Source: a virus
DNA length: 36,130 nucleotides
IMG/VR virus record: IMGVR_UViG_3300006028_000022
Location: 1 to 36,130 of that record
Strand: one strand, 5' to 3'
The translations under genes were made by a program, and so were the position numbers. The notes below the pieces were generated by a model. That model had not been told where the DNA came from. It saw only the letters and a program-made list of their open reading frames with translations, and did no database searches. Below are positions 15,318-24,067 of the stretch, piece after piece; position 1 is the first letter of the stretch; every line of letters begins with the position of its first letter.

Positions 15318-17641
15318 CTTTCACACTCACAAAATTGCCTGAAAAAAAAGAAGAAGACCAAGAAGAGTTTAAGCTTACTAAAAAAGGCGAAGAGCCTAGT
15401 TCTGGAAAGCAAATTGCACGTGGTGTTGGTCAAGGTGGTTTAGATTTTCTAAGCTTAGGAGCGTTACCTCTTTATCCTCTAGAAAGAGGAATACAGAAAA
15501 TATTTGGCAATGAAAATGAACCTGGTCTAAGTCAAGCACAAGAAGCAAGATATGGTGGACAACACAACACATTGGAAAATCTTCAGAATCAGCCTGGATA
15601 TATGCCATCCATGGAAGAACTTCAAGGCTTATCAGATGACGAATTAGGCGGTGGTTCTGGCACATCATTAGCTAGACTTCAACAAATCCAACAAGAAATA
15701 CCAGAAGGTGGTTTGCTTCAAGAAGGTACTAGACGTGTAACCAGATCTTTGCCAATGGGAGCTTTTGGAGGTTTAGGAAATCTATTAGGCGCAGAATTTA
15801 CAGGTCTTGGTGCTAAAGAAGGTGTAAAGGCATTAGGTGGCGGTGAAGGGCTTCAGACAGTAGCTGATATTACAGGCGGTTTAGCTTATGGACTTAAGGG
15901 CCTTTTCAATCGTGGTGCAGCGGAAAACGTAGTTCCATATGTTGCGCAAAAAGAAGGTGGCCTAATGCAAGCCATCGAAAAACAAGCACCTCATTCTCTC
16001 GAGAAAAGAATACATTCTTTAGGTCAAAACACAATACAAGACTTTAAGAAAGCTGTGGGAGATATTACCGATAAAGAAATTCAACAACTTACGAACTTTT
16101 CAGCTAGAGAAATTGAAGATGCAATCGTAAAAGAAGCGGGTAGCAACATACTGAATAAAATTACTCCACAGGATGCATTACCACAACAAGCTTGGTCAGA
16201 TGTTAAGAAAGGGGCAAATTCTCTATACGAAGCAGAACAATCAGTTTATAAACCTAAATATGATGCAGTAAGACAAGCAGCTCAAAAAATTGAAGTCATA
16301 CCACATAACTCTATACGATCTGCACGAGATACTTTAAATAAATTATCAAATGTAAGAACAAGTCCAGCGGGTTACGGTGCAACTTCTAATATCGTAAGAG
16401 ACATTCTTCATGATTTAACCGGTGTATCACCTAACGCTGAATTATTAAAATCTGCTCTAGAAAGCGGAAATACACAACTTCTTGAAGCAATATATGACTC
16501 ATTAAATAAAACAAGCAGGCTATCGACAGACAAGCTAATGGATCTTTCCATAAGATTGAATGATGCTATAAATTATGAAGCTTTAACACCAAATATTAAA
16601 AATCTTCTTAAGCCATTACAGAAGACTATTAAAGAAGAATTAAAAGATTCATTGAAGAAATCTGACCCAAAAATACTTGATGAATTAGTTGAAGCAGACA
16701 GACTTTATAAGCAAACGGCAGAGCGATTTGGAAAAGATTCAATCTCAAATCTACGTTCATCAGAATCACCTGAAAGGATGACAGCTGTATTTTCTCAGCC
16801 ATCCAACTTCGAAAATCTCGTGAACTTATTTGGAAAAAACAGTCAACAAGTTAAGACAGCAGAAAGACAACTTATTCAGGAATTAGGTTCCACAAACACA
16901 AAATCCGCACAAGATACCTTTAAGCAACTCGAACCTTTTCTAAGCAATGAAGCTAAAGAAGCAGGAAAAGAGATAATTGCACTGGGAGATAACTTAGCTG
17001 TTCCAGGACAAAGAAGAATGCTTCAAAAATCAATGCTTGAAGATGTTGCAGAATCAATTTCTACAGGAAAAGCACCTAATTTCACTACAAGAGCAATGTT
17101 AACTCCTGAAGGATATCAAGCTGCTAAAGATACTTTTTCGAGAAGTGCAAGCGGAAGAGAAGTATTTAAAACTCTTGAGAAGAAACTTGTCTCGGATATT
17201 TTAGATCCTATATTTGTTGGCGATCAAGTTGACTGGGCAAAAGCAGCACAGATATTAGAAAATCCTAATGTAGCTATGGTCATGAATGAAATTATTGGGA
17301 TAGATGGTGTTGCTATGATGAAAAATATGCAAAAGTATGGTGAGAATATCACTAAAAATATGGGTATGATTAAAAACTCTCAACCCAGCACATTCAACAA
17401 ACTAATAGGTTCGATGGATAGTCCAACTAAATTAATGATGGCAGCAGTTGTCGGGAAAGCAATCGCAGCACCACTATGGTTAACAGGAGCGGCAACAGGA
17501 TTAGCCTTAAAACGATCCTTAGCATCTCTTATCACCAATCAAAGTGCGTTAAAATCCCTAAAGAACATGGCAAATACATCTGTTTTAGGGAGCGCATTGC
17601 TTAAGGATGTTGGAGTAATTAATTCATCTTTGCAAGAATGA
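15314..17641 (+). CDS. Large internal virion/ejection protein
   Basis: 775 residues from the ATG at 15314, which forms an ATGA overlap with the previous stop and has GGAG ten bases upstream. An in-frame ATG at 15299 is less likely. Residues 1-60 are charged. Residues 120-190 are rich in Gly, Ala and Leu with segments able to insert in membranes (MGAFGGLGNLLGAEFTGLGA). The remainder is long helices, ending with another Gly/Ala hydrophobic stretch (LMMAAVVGKAIAAPLWLTGA). This is the usual make-up of the largest podovirus ejection protein, which helps build a channel through the cell envelope. No transglycosylase motif could be recognised. Confidence 0.7.
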   Translation: MTFTLTKLPEKKEEDQEEFKLTKKGEEPSSGKQIARGVGQGGLDFLSLGALPLYPLERGIQKIFGNENEPGLSQAQEARYGGQHNTLENLQNQPGYMPSMEELQGLSDDELGGGSGTSLARLQQIQQEIPEGGLLQEGTRRVTRSLPMGAFGGLGNLLGAEFTGLGAKEGVKALGGGEGLQTVADITGGLAYGLKGLFNRGAAENVVPYVAQKEGGLMQAIEKQAPHSLEKRIHSLGQNTIQDFKKAVGDITDKEIQQLTNFSAREIEDAIVKEAGSNILNKITPQDALPQQAWSDVKKGANSLYEAEQSVYKPKYDAVRQAAQKIEVIPHNSIRSARDTLNKLSNVRTSPAGYGATSNIVRDILHDLTGVSPNAELLKSALESGNTQLLEAIYDSLNKTSRLSTDKLMDLSIRLNDAINYEALTPNIKNLLKPLQKTIKEELKDSLKKSDPKILDELVEADRLYKQTAERFGKDSISNLRSSESPERMTAVFSQPSNFENLVNLFGKNSQQVKTAERQLIQELGSTNTKSAQDTFKQLEPFLSNEAKEAGKEIIALGDNLAVPGQRRMLQKSMLEDVAESISTGKAPNFTTRAMLTPEGYQAAKDTFSRSASGREVFKTLEKKLVSDILDPIFVGDQVDWAKAAQILENPNVAMVMNEIIGIDGVAMMKNMQKYGENITKNMGMIKNSQPSTFNKLIGSMDSPTKLMMAAVVGKAIAAPLWLTGAATGLALKRSLASLITNQSALKSLKNMANTSVLGSALLKDVGVINSSLQE

Positions 17642-17705
17642 TTACTTAGAAAAGTATTCTAAGCAAGCAAAAAACAAAACATATAAATAGAATTCTTTCA
17701 TAATT

Positions 17706-17927
17706 TTAAACTTTATGTCTTTGATACTTACACACATTCGAGCAAAACCTAGACCTCTTCGACTGTGAATTTCTCACCTTGTATCGCATACCACACTTTG
17801 TGCAGATCATAAACGTTTGCTTGTGCGTATTTCTTGGAAATTTTGATACCGATTCATTGCGACACTGCACCGAACAATACTTCCAATTTTTATCGCTGCC
17901 TATATTACTACAATTACAACATTTCAA
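17706..17927 (-). CDS. Small double zinc-ribbon protein, antisense within the late genes
   Basis: 73 residues on the strand opposite to all its neighbours. Two treble-clef-like cysteine clusters are visible: CCNC, then YCSVQC; and ICTKC, then FCSNVC. Such fingers are frequent in front of HNH homing endonucleases of phages, but no HNH residues are present, so this may be a remnant or a stand-alone DNA-binding finger. The only start is a TTG at 17925-17927 with GGAG seven bases before it; an in-frame stop lies a few codons upstream. It occupies the gap between ejection and fibre genes, a typical place for a late-acquired 'moron'. Confidence 0.6.
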   Translation of the reverse strand: MKCCNCSNIGSDKNWKYCSVQCRNESVSKFPRNTHKQTFMICTKCGMRYKVRNSQSKRSRFCSNVCKYQRHKV

Positions 17928-17958
17928 ACAATCGCTCCATTAGCCAGCAGCTATTTTA

Positions 17959-18019
17959 TTTAGATTATTTCCTCCATATGACATACGGTGAATTAAATAT
18001 AAAAACTTAATTAATCTAA
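17959..18019. repeat. Perfect 9-bp inverted repeat in the fibre gene leader
   Basis: TTTAGATTA (17959-17967) and TAATCTAAA (18011-18019) form a perfect inverted repeat around an AT-rich 43-base loop. It lies between the divergent zinc-ribbon gene and the fibre gene, ending 16 bases before the fibre ATG. It could be an operator pair or a leader stem. No clear sigma70 promoter could be fixed in it. Confidence 0.55.
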
Positions 18020-18035
18020 AATTTCGGAGTTTAAA

Positions 18036-20063
18036 ATGGTTAAAGGTCCATTAGCTTACTTGGGCGCAGGCTCAGCTACAGATGCTAGCGAAGGTATAAT
18101 TGAACTAGCTTCAGTTGCAGAAGTAGTAGCAGGAACAAATGACACTAAAGCGTGTACACCACTTGGCGTTGCAGCTATTGCAATCGCAGGTGCTCCAGCA
18201 GCAAGTACAACTCAAGCTGGTATCATAGAAATTGCCACAAACACAGAAGCTGCTACAAAAGTAGCTGCAAATTTAGCTGTAGTTCCAAGCAATATCCCAT
18301 CAATTATGGCAGCTCCAGGTGCAATTGGTAGTACAACTCCAGCAGCGGGTACTTTTACTACTCTTACTGCCGATGTAATGGTATTCAACCAGCCAGTTGA
18401 CGTATCAGAAGGCGGTACTGGTATCGCTTCTTATACAGCTGGCGATACACTATACGCATCAGGTGCTACAACTCTTTCAAAGCTTGGCATTGGTACTGCT
18501 AGACAAGTTCTGCAAACCAACGCAGGTGCTACAGCTCCACAATGGGCATCTAACTTAGACATCCCAGGTACACTTGATGTAACAGGCGCTGTTGTTCTAG
18601 ATGATGTAATGTCTATTGCTGGAACAGCCACTATGTCAGCAATTACAGCATCAGGTCTAATCACAGGTACAGCTGGTACAACTATCACCGGCGCAGCGAT
18701 TAACCTAGGTAGTGATGCAGGTGCCTTTGCCGTAAACATCGGTACTGGAGCAGCTGCTAAAACTATCACAATGGGTAACGGAACAGGTGCAACAGCAATC
18801 AGCCTAAATTCTGGTAGTGGTGGAGTAAACATCGGAACCAACGCTGTAGCTCATACAGTGACATTAGGTAACGTAACTGGTGCTTCAGCTGTCGCAGTAA
18901 ATACAGGAACAGGCGGTTATGCTCTTACTACTACAAACGGCGCAGTAGCCATTGCTAGTGGTACAGGTACAATCAGTGTTGGCGCGGACGCAGCGGATCA
19001 CACAATTAACATTGGTAATTCAACTGGAACAACTCCAGTATCAATCAATGCAGGAACATCTGGCGTAAACGTCGGAACAAATGCAATCGCTCATACTGTA
19101 ACTCTAGGAAACATCACAGGCGCAACAGCCGTTAATGTAAACACAGGAACAGGTGGAAGCACTCTAACCACAACTAACGGTATCATCAGCCTAATAAGCG
19201 GTACTGGAACGATCTCAGTTGGAGCAGATGCAGCGGATCACACCATAAATATTGGTAATTCAACAGGTGCCACACCAGTTTCTATAAATGCTGGTACATC
19301 AGGTGTTAACGTAGGCACAAACGCAATTGCCCATACAGTTACGCTTGGTAATGTAACTGGTGCAACAGCTGTGAATGTCAATACTGGTACTGGTGGCAGT
19401 ACATTGACAACCACAAACGGCATCATAAGCTTAATCAGTGGAACAGGCACTATTTCTATAGGTGCAGATGCTGCTGATCATACAATCAATATCGGAAACT
19501 CTACTGGTACTACACCAGTTTCCATTAACGCTGGTACTTCCGGTGTAAACGTTGGAACGAATGCTATTGCTCACACAGTTACTGTTGGTAACTCAACTGG
19601 TGCAACTGCAATTACTGTTAACTCAGGTACTGGTACAGCTGCTTTTGCCGCTAACGCAACTGATCACTCAACAAACGTAGGTTCATCCACAGGTACTTCT
19701 GCAACTACAATTGCAGGTGGTACAGGTCATATCTTCATGAACTCAGGCATTAAGAATAAAGTCACAGCAGTAACTACAGCAGCTACCCCATACGCTGTTC
19801 TAGGAACTGATTATTTTATCAGCACTGACTCAACAGCCGGAATTATGACTATTACTCTACCAGCAGCACCAGCAACTGGTCGTACTGTTGTTGTTTATGA
19901 TGGTACTGGTCAAGCAGGTGGAAGCGCAGTAACAATTGATGGCAATACCAAAAACATTGCTGCAAGTGGTACCTCAGCTGCAACTAAAGCTATTACTACT
20001 GCATATGGATCTTACATTTTGACCTACAACGGCACACTGTGGTTAGGACAGAAAATTACTTAA
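18036..20063 (+). CDS. Repetitive tail fibre/spike protein
   Basis: 675 residues, dominated by Gly, Thr, Ala, Asn and Val. The N-terminal 230 residues (DASEGIIELASVAEVVAGTN, then TQAGIIEIATNTEA) are the repeated 'IIELA/IIEIA' type found at the attachment end of phage fibres. Residues 243-545 contain four tandem 80-residue units with NIGNSTGTTPVSINAGTSG and TVTLGNVTGATAVNVNTGTG, likely a triple beta-helix. The C-terminal about 90 residues (YAVLGTDYFISTDSTAG, then SYILTYNGTLWLG) form a cap that also ends the 20968 protein. It has a CGGAG ribosome binding site. Its role is probably host receptor binding. Confidence 0.85.
   Translation: MVKGPLAYLGAGSATDASEGIIELASVAEVVAGTNDTKACTPLGVAAIAIAGAPAASTTQAGIIEIATNTEAATKVAANLAVVPSNIPSIMAAPGAIGSTTPAAGTFTTLTADVMVFNQPVDVSEGGTGIASYTAGDTLYASGATTLSKLGIGTARQVLQTNAGATAPQWASNLDIPGTLDVTGAVVLDDVMSIAGTATMSAITASGLITGTAGTTITGAAINLGSDAGAFAVNIGTGAAAKTITMGNGTGATAISLNSGSGGVNIGTNAVAHTVTLGNVTGASAVAVNTGTGGYALTTTNGAVAIASGTGTISVGADAADHTINIGNSTGTTPVSINAGTSGVNVGTNAIAHTVTLGNITGATAVNVNTGTGGSTLTTTNGIISLISGTGTISVGADAADHTINIGNSTGATPVSINAGTSGVNVGTNAIAHTVTLGNVTGATAVNVNTGTGGSTLTTTNGIISLISGTGTISIGADAADHTINIGNSTGTTPVSINAGTSGVNVGTNAIAHTVTVGNSTGATAITVNSGTGTAAFAANATDHSTNVGSSTGTSATTIAGGTGHIFMNSGIKNKVTAVTTAATPYAVLGTDYFISTDSTAGIMTITLPAAPATGRTVVVYDGTGQAGGSAVTIDGNTKNIAASGTSAATKAITTAYGSYILTYNGTLWLGQKIT
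18762..19670 (+). repeat. Tandem 240-bp coding repeats with diversified codons
   Basis: Units are 18762-19001, 19002-19241, 19242-19481 and a partial unit from 19482. Units 2 and 3 differ at only 3 of 80 residues, yet 56 of the 77 conserved residues use a different codon. The protein repeat is kept while the DNA repeat is erased. Confidence 0.9.
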
Positions 20064-20078
20064 TAGTAAGGGAATATC

Positions 20079-20417
20079 ATGGCAGTTACAAAAAGAGTTT
20101 TTCTTCCAGAAGTTGAAAGGGTGGCCGACGCTACCCTTTTTAATAATACATATCAGAACTTTGACACACCTTTGCTGCATCCGTCACGAACTTTGATGTT
20201 TGTAAATGCATCTAGCAAAAATGTGAAGATTTCATGGGATGGCGTAAATGCAGCTTTTACTCTTCTAGCAGGAGCTGTAGTTATACTTGATGAAACAAGC
20301 AATACAGTTGCAGGCGTACCATTAGAAACACGTGAAGGCACACAGTTTAAGATAAAAGGTGCATCTCCTGGAGCCGCTGGCGAAGAGGTCTATCTATCAT
20401 CCTTCTATGCATTTTGA
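20079..20417 (+). CDS. Small structural-region protein, beta-rich
   Basis: 112 residues. The sequence RTLMFVNASSKNVKISWDGV, followed by AAFTLLAGAVVILDETSN, is a compact beta-sandwich pattern common in small proteins next to phage fibres. The C-terminus GEEVYLSSFYAF ends in a strand. It is preceded by AAGGGAA. It may be a fibre-associated capping, chaperone or adaptor subunit; no family was recognised. Confidence 0.7.
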   Translation: MAVTKRVFLPEVERVADATLFNNTYQNFDTPLLHPSRTLMFVNASSKNVKISWDGVNAAFTLLAGAVVILDETSNTVAGVPLETREGTQFKIKGASPGAAGEEVYLSSFYAF

Positions 20418-20423
20418 GGTTAA

Positions 20424-20966
20424 ATGTCACAGTATACAAGAGTCGTTACGTCTGGTAATTTACCGCCAATAGTTCCTGTTCAGTTTACCGCTGATGATGC
20501 AACTACAGCTGTACCAGCAGCAGGTAATCTGAATGTTTTTACAAATGATACGACAGCCAATAATGATAATGGAATAAGAAGTACAGCAAGTGGCTCTACA
20601 GTCACTACTCAGCTGACAAATCGCCAGACAGGTGCTATTACAACGTCAGATGCTACACCTACGACAGCTCTAACTTTCGCATTGGGAGCTACTCCTGGAG
20701 TCTATTACATTGAAGGCAATGTTGCAGCTTTTGATGTCACAGATACGGCTGGTGGCGTTTACAACTTCATTTCTGGCATGCGTACTGATGGAGCTACAGC
20801 TACAGAAATTGGATCTGAGTTTAAAGATTCATTTGAAGAAGCTGCAATGAGTGCATCGGATATTGCTATTAGTGCTAGTGCAAATAACATGATTATCACC
20901 GTCACAGGTATCGCTGCAAAGACAATAGATTGGAACGCGTTTATAACATTTAGATTTGTGAGTTAA
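20424..20966 (+). CDS. Beta-rich tail/fibre-region protein
   Basis: 180 residues, rich in Thr, Ala, Asn and Ser, with a C-terminal half (ALTFALGATPGVYYIEGNVA, then MIITVTGIAAKTIDWNAFIT) whose strand pattern resembles a jelly-roll tip domain. It is separated from the previous gene by six bases with GAGG as ribosome binding site. It probably forms part of the distal host-recognition apparatus together with its neighbours; this is inferred from composition and position. Confidence 0.65.
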   Translation: MSQYTRVVTSGNLPPIVPVQFTADDATTAVPAAGNLNVFTNDTTANNDNGIRSTASGSTVTTQLTNRQTGAITTSDATPTTALTFALGATPGVYYIEGNVAAFDVTDTAGGVYNFISGMRTDGATATEIGSEFKDSFEEAAMSASDIAISASANNMIITVTGIAAKTIDWNAFITFRFVS

Positions 20967-20967
20967 T

Positions 20968-21471
20968 ATGCCAGGATTCAGCAATATCACGGGCCAAGAA
21001 TCAATCATGTATGCCGATAACGCAAGTTTCAATGGAACTGAGCGTGGCGGAAAAATGACTACTGACGGTCAACTATGGATAGGTTCTACATCATTACCCC
21101 ATGTAAAGTTAGGTAATATTACCTCTCTTGATAGCAGCGTTGGTGTTAGTAATTCTAGTGGTACGATTGATCTTTCTATTGTTGGTCTTGCTTATGTACA
21201 ACCCTCAGCATATCCATATACGGTTTTATCTACAGATTACTTCATTTCAGTAGACTCATCATCAGCGCGCACAATTAATCTACCAAATGCACCAAATACA
21301 CGAAAAACTTATGTCATCAAAGACAGAGTTGGCAGTGCAGGTGCTAATAATATTACGATCACAACTCCAGGAGGAGCTGTGTTAATTGATGCAGCAGCGA
21401 TTTACACACTAAATTCGAATTACGGATCTATTAGTGTTATTTTTAATGGCACATCTTATGAGGTTTTCTAA
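20968..21471 (+). CDS. Fibre-tip protein sharing the C-terminal cap of the large fibre
   Basis: 167 residues. The N-terminal part (NITGQESIMYADNASFNGTE) is followed by a short linker. The C-terminal 90 residues (YPYTVLSTDYFISVDSSSAR, TINLPNAPNTRKTYVIKDR, then SVIFNGTSYEVF) match, position by position, the cap that ends the 675-residue fibre. The module has therefore been duplicated or exchanged. No Shine-Dalgarno sequence is visible, and its start follows the previous stop by one base, so translation is probably coupled. Its own stop overlaps the next ATG. Confidence 0.7.
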   Translation: MPGFSNITGQESIMYADNASFNGTERGGKMTTDGQLWIGSTSLPHVKLGNITSLDSSVGVSNSSGTIDLSIVGLAYVQPSAYPYTVLSTDYFISVDSSSARTINLPNAPNTRKTYVIKDRVGSAGANNITITTPGGAVLIDAAAIYTLNSNYGSISVIFNGTSYEVF

Positions 21472-23372
21472 TGGCTTATCAAGACAATTCAGAACCTGTA
21501 GGACAGCTGACCTACTTTGCTAATGCCAATGGCGATAGCTACATTACAAGTGGTCATGGAGTGTGGTTAAAATGTGATGGATCAATTTATTCACAAGCTA
21601 CGTATTCAGCATTATTTGGACGTATTGGATTAATAAATGGCATGGGAAGCCTATGGACATTACGAAGCACAGGCACGTCAAATAACATGCTATCTTTAGC
21701 TTATGGAAATAGCACCTATGTGTATTCAGCAGCTGGAATAACAGGTAGTTCCACTGATGCAATCACTTGGACTCCAAGAGCAATGCCAACCAACAACACT
21801 TTGTCTGCATCTGTTTATGGAACAAATTTTGTAACTGTTGGTACAGGCGGAACAGTCGTGACGTCTACAAATGGTGCAACTTGGTCAACAAAAACTCCTG
21901 CGGCTACGAACTTAACCTATGGAACTGTACTTGTTGCTGTTGGTGCTCAAGGTTTAAATAGCACATCAACTGATGGTGTAACATATACTGGAAGAGTCAG
22001 AACTGTAGTTCAAACTTTGAATGCAGCGACTTCAAATGGTTCTAATATTTATATAGCAGCTGGGACGGCTGGAGTAATGCAATATTCCACCGACGCTATC
22101 ACTTGGACATCTTCTACAAGCAATACTGCAAGTAACATTAACGGTCTGGCTTTTGGTTCTGGATTATTTGTTTATGCGACGACTGGTGGCGGTGCCGGCA
22201 GCAGTACAGACGGCATCACTTGGACAGCTCGCACTAGTAATACGGCCAGTGCTTTAAACTGTGCAGCTCAAGGAAATGGTGCTTATGTTCTTGGTGGAGC
22301 AGGTGGCGCAATTACTTCTTCAACTGATGCCATCACTTGGACTGTTAGGACTTCTGGAACTGCATCCGCTATAAATGCTCTTGTAAGAGGTGCTGTATTT
22401 GTTTATGCAGGTGCAGGCGGCGTTCTTGCGACTTCAACTGACGGAACCACTTGGACTGCAAGAGTTTCCAACACTACCTCAGCAATAAGTGCGTTAGCTT
22501 ATAATGGGTCAGTTTATGCTTATGGTGGTGCAGGCGGAGTCATTGCATCAAGTACCGATGCCATCACTTGGACCGTTAGAACTTCTAACACTACAACTGC
22601 TATAACTGGTATGGCTGCAATAGGTTCTACTTTCGTTGCAGGTGCATTGAGCATGTCAATCACTTCAACTGATGGGACAAACTGGCCTGCATATGTTGGT
22701 AGTGGCACAGTTAGCAACTTAACTGCTATTACCTATGGAAATTCACTTTATGTCGCAGGTGGTGCAGGCGGCGATATGCGTTCTTCAACTGACGGAATCA
22801 CTTGGACAACTCGCACTAGCAATACAACAAGTGCTATAAATGCCTTAACATATGGTGCAGGATCATATGTGGGAGGTGGTGCAGGTGGAGTAATTACTTC
22901 TTCAACCGATGCCATCACTTGGACCGTTAGAACCTCCAATTCAGGTGGAGCAATAATTGGATCGCTCGCATATGGTACATTTTTTATTTATGGTGCAAAC
23001 GGTGGTGGAATAGGCACATCAACTGATGGAACTACGTGGACCGCTAGAACAACAGGCACAACTTCAAATATTGTAGCTTTAACATATGCGAATTCAACAT
23101 ATGTTCTTGGTGCAACTGGTGGGGTAATTGAAACAAGTACTGATGCTATCACTTGGACAGCGCAAACATCCAACACAACATCATCTATTGTTGCTTTGAT
23201 TACTGGTAATAACCTGTTTATAGCAGGTACTGGACCAAATATTTATACATCACCTACAGGTTATTCTTATAATTCAGCTACACAGTTCCAGGTACCTACT
23301 GACAACAATACAAACCCTACCATAGAATTAACAACAAACTTCAAACGCGCATTGTACATAAAGGCATCATGA
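21471..23372 (+). CDS. Tail collar-type fibre with an inserted beta-propeller
   Basis: 633 residues. Residues 1-60 (LTYFANANGDSYITSGHG, then WLKCDGSIYSQATYSALFG) are the first half of a phage tail-collar domain. The matching second half (FQVPTDNNTNPTIELTTN, RALYIKAS) is at the extreme C-terminus. Between them are about 13 repeats of some 36-42 residues, each with the core STDAITWT or STDGTTWT, typical of BNR/YCF48-like propeller blades. This gives one or two beta-propellers inserted into the collar domain. The start overlaps the previous stop by one base and the stop overlaps the glycosyltransferase ATG as ATGA. Probable receptor-binding protein. Confidence 0.85.
   Translation: MAYQDNSEPVGQLTYFANANGDSYITSGHGVWLKCDGSIYSQATYSALFGRIGLINGMGSLWTLRSTGTSNNMLSLAYGNSTYVYSAAGITGSSTDAITWTPRAMPTNNTLSASVYGTNFVTVGTGGTVVTSTNGATWSTKTPAATNLTYGTVLVAVGAQGLNSTSTDGVTYTGRVRTVVQTLNAATSNGSNIYIAAGTAGVMQYSTDAITWTSSTSNTASNINGLAFGSGLFVYATTGGGAGSSTDGITWTARTSNTASALNCAAQGNGAYVLGGAGGAITSSTDAITWTVRTSGTASAINALVRGAVFVYAGAGGVLATSTDGTTWTARVSNTTSAISALAYNGSVYAYGGAGGVIASSTDAITWTVRTSNTTTAITGMAAIGSTFVAGALSMSITSTDGTNWPAYVGSGTVSNLTAITYGNSLYVAGGAGGDMRSSTDGITWTTRTSNTTSAINALTYGAGSYVGGGAGGVITSSTDAITWTVRTSNSGGAIIGSLAYGTFFIYGANGGGIGTSTDGTTWTARTTGTTSNIVALTYANSTYVLGATGGVIETSTDAITWTAQTSNTTSSIVALITGNNLFIAGTGPNIYTSPTGYSYNSATQFQVPTDNNTNPTIELTTNFKRALYIKAS
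21740..23260 (+). repeat. Degenerate coding repeats (propeller blades)
   Basis: About 13 repeats with a period near 108-126 bases, each centred on codons for STD-x-x-TWT. Several share the DNA core GATGCCATCACTTGGAC, so they are less recoded than the 240-bp repeats of the upstream fibre. Confidence 0.75.
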
Positions 23373-24067
23373 CAAAAGTATTTCTTGCAACACCAGCTTT
23401 TAGCGGAAAAGTAAACGTATCTTACGCAATTGCATTAGCAGAGACTTTCGCTTTACTTGCATCAAGAGGAATTGAAACACATATATGCATACATTCTAGT
23501 GGATCTCTTCTTGTAGCTGAAAGAAATAGGCTTAACAAGGCATTCTTAGCTACTGATTGCACACATATGCTATGTATTGATTCAGATCTTGCATGGCCTG
23601 CTATGTCAGTTCCAGCAATGTTAGATTACGATGTTGATTTTGTCGCTGGATGCTATCCAGCGCGAGGTGAGAATATATTTTTGTTTCGTCCTGTTTACCT
23701 TCCAAACGGTGCTGTAGAAACGAATAGCAAGAATTTGCTGAAGATGAATTTCATTCCAGCTGGATTCATGCTAATAAAACGCGCCGTAATTGAAAAACTA
23801 CACGAACAATTTTCTCACGAATATTTTCAACCAAAAGATCCTTCACAAGCAGATGAAGATGGCTTTTGCATCTTTAATACTGAAGTGCGAGATGGGGAAT
23901 TTTGGGGTGAGGATTTTACTTTTTGTCGCAAAGTGCGTGAATGTGGCTTTGACATATGGGTAGACCCGCTTATTGAGTTTGACCATAATGGTACACGCGG
24001 TCAAATGGCTGCCTGCCTAACTAATGACCCAGAAAAAGCTAGAATGTCAGATCAAGTGCCTAAATAG
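23369..24067 (+). CDS. GT-A-fold glycosyltransferase-like protein
   Basis: 232 residues. The N-terminus (TKVFLATPAFSGKVNVSYA) is followed by the family's sugar-nucleotide-binding region and the DxD metal motif as CIDSDLAWP (residues 69-77, DSD at 71-73). A GEDFTFCRKVRECG segment near residue 190 corresponds to the acceptor-side ED motif of GT-A enzymes. It is coupled by ATGA to the collar-fibre gene, so it may glycosylate a virion protein or modify the host surface to block superinfection. It is the last gene of the rightward arm and its stop overlaps the end of the convergent gene. Confidence 0.8.
   Translation: MTKVFLATPAFSGKVNVSYAIALAETFALLASRGIETHICIHSSGSLLVAERNRLNKAFLATDCTHMLCIDSDLAWPAMSVPAMLDYDVDFVAGCYPARGENIFLFRPVYLPNGAVETNSKNLLKMNFIPAGFMLIKRAVIEKLHEQFSHEYFQPKDPSQADEDGFCIFNTEVRDGEFWGEDFTFCRKVRECGFDIWVDPLIEFDHNGTRGQMAACLTNDPEKARMSDQVPK

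Noticed and set aside
18431-18841. 136-residue minus-strand frame in the fibre gene
   Set aside because: Shadow caused by the Ala/Thr/Gly-biased codons of the fibre; proline/valine-rich and without a ribosome binding site.
18762-19670. CRISPR array
   Set aside because: The repeats are coding, 240 bases long and without unique spacers.
21740-23260. CRISPR or satellite array
   Set aside because: Degenerate repeats in one long frame encoding STD-x-x-TWT blades.
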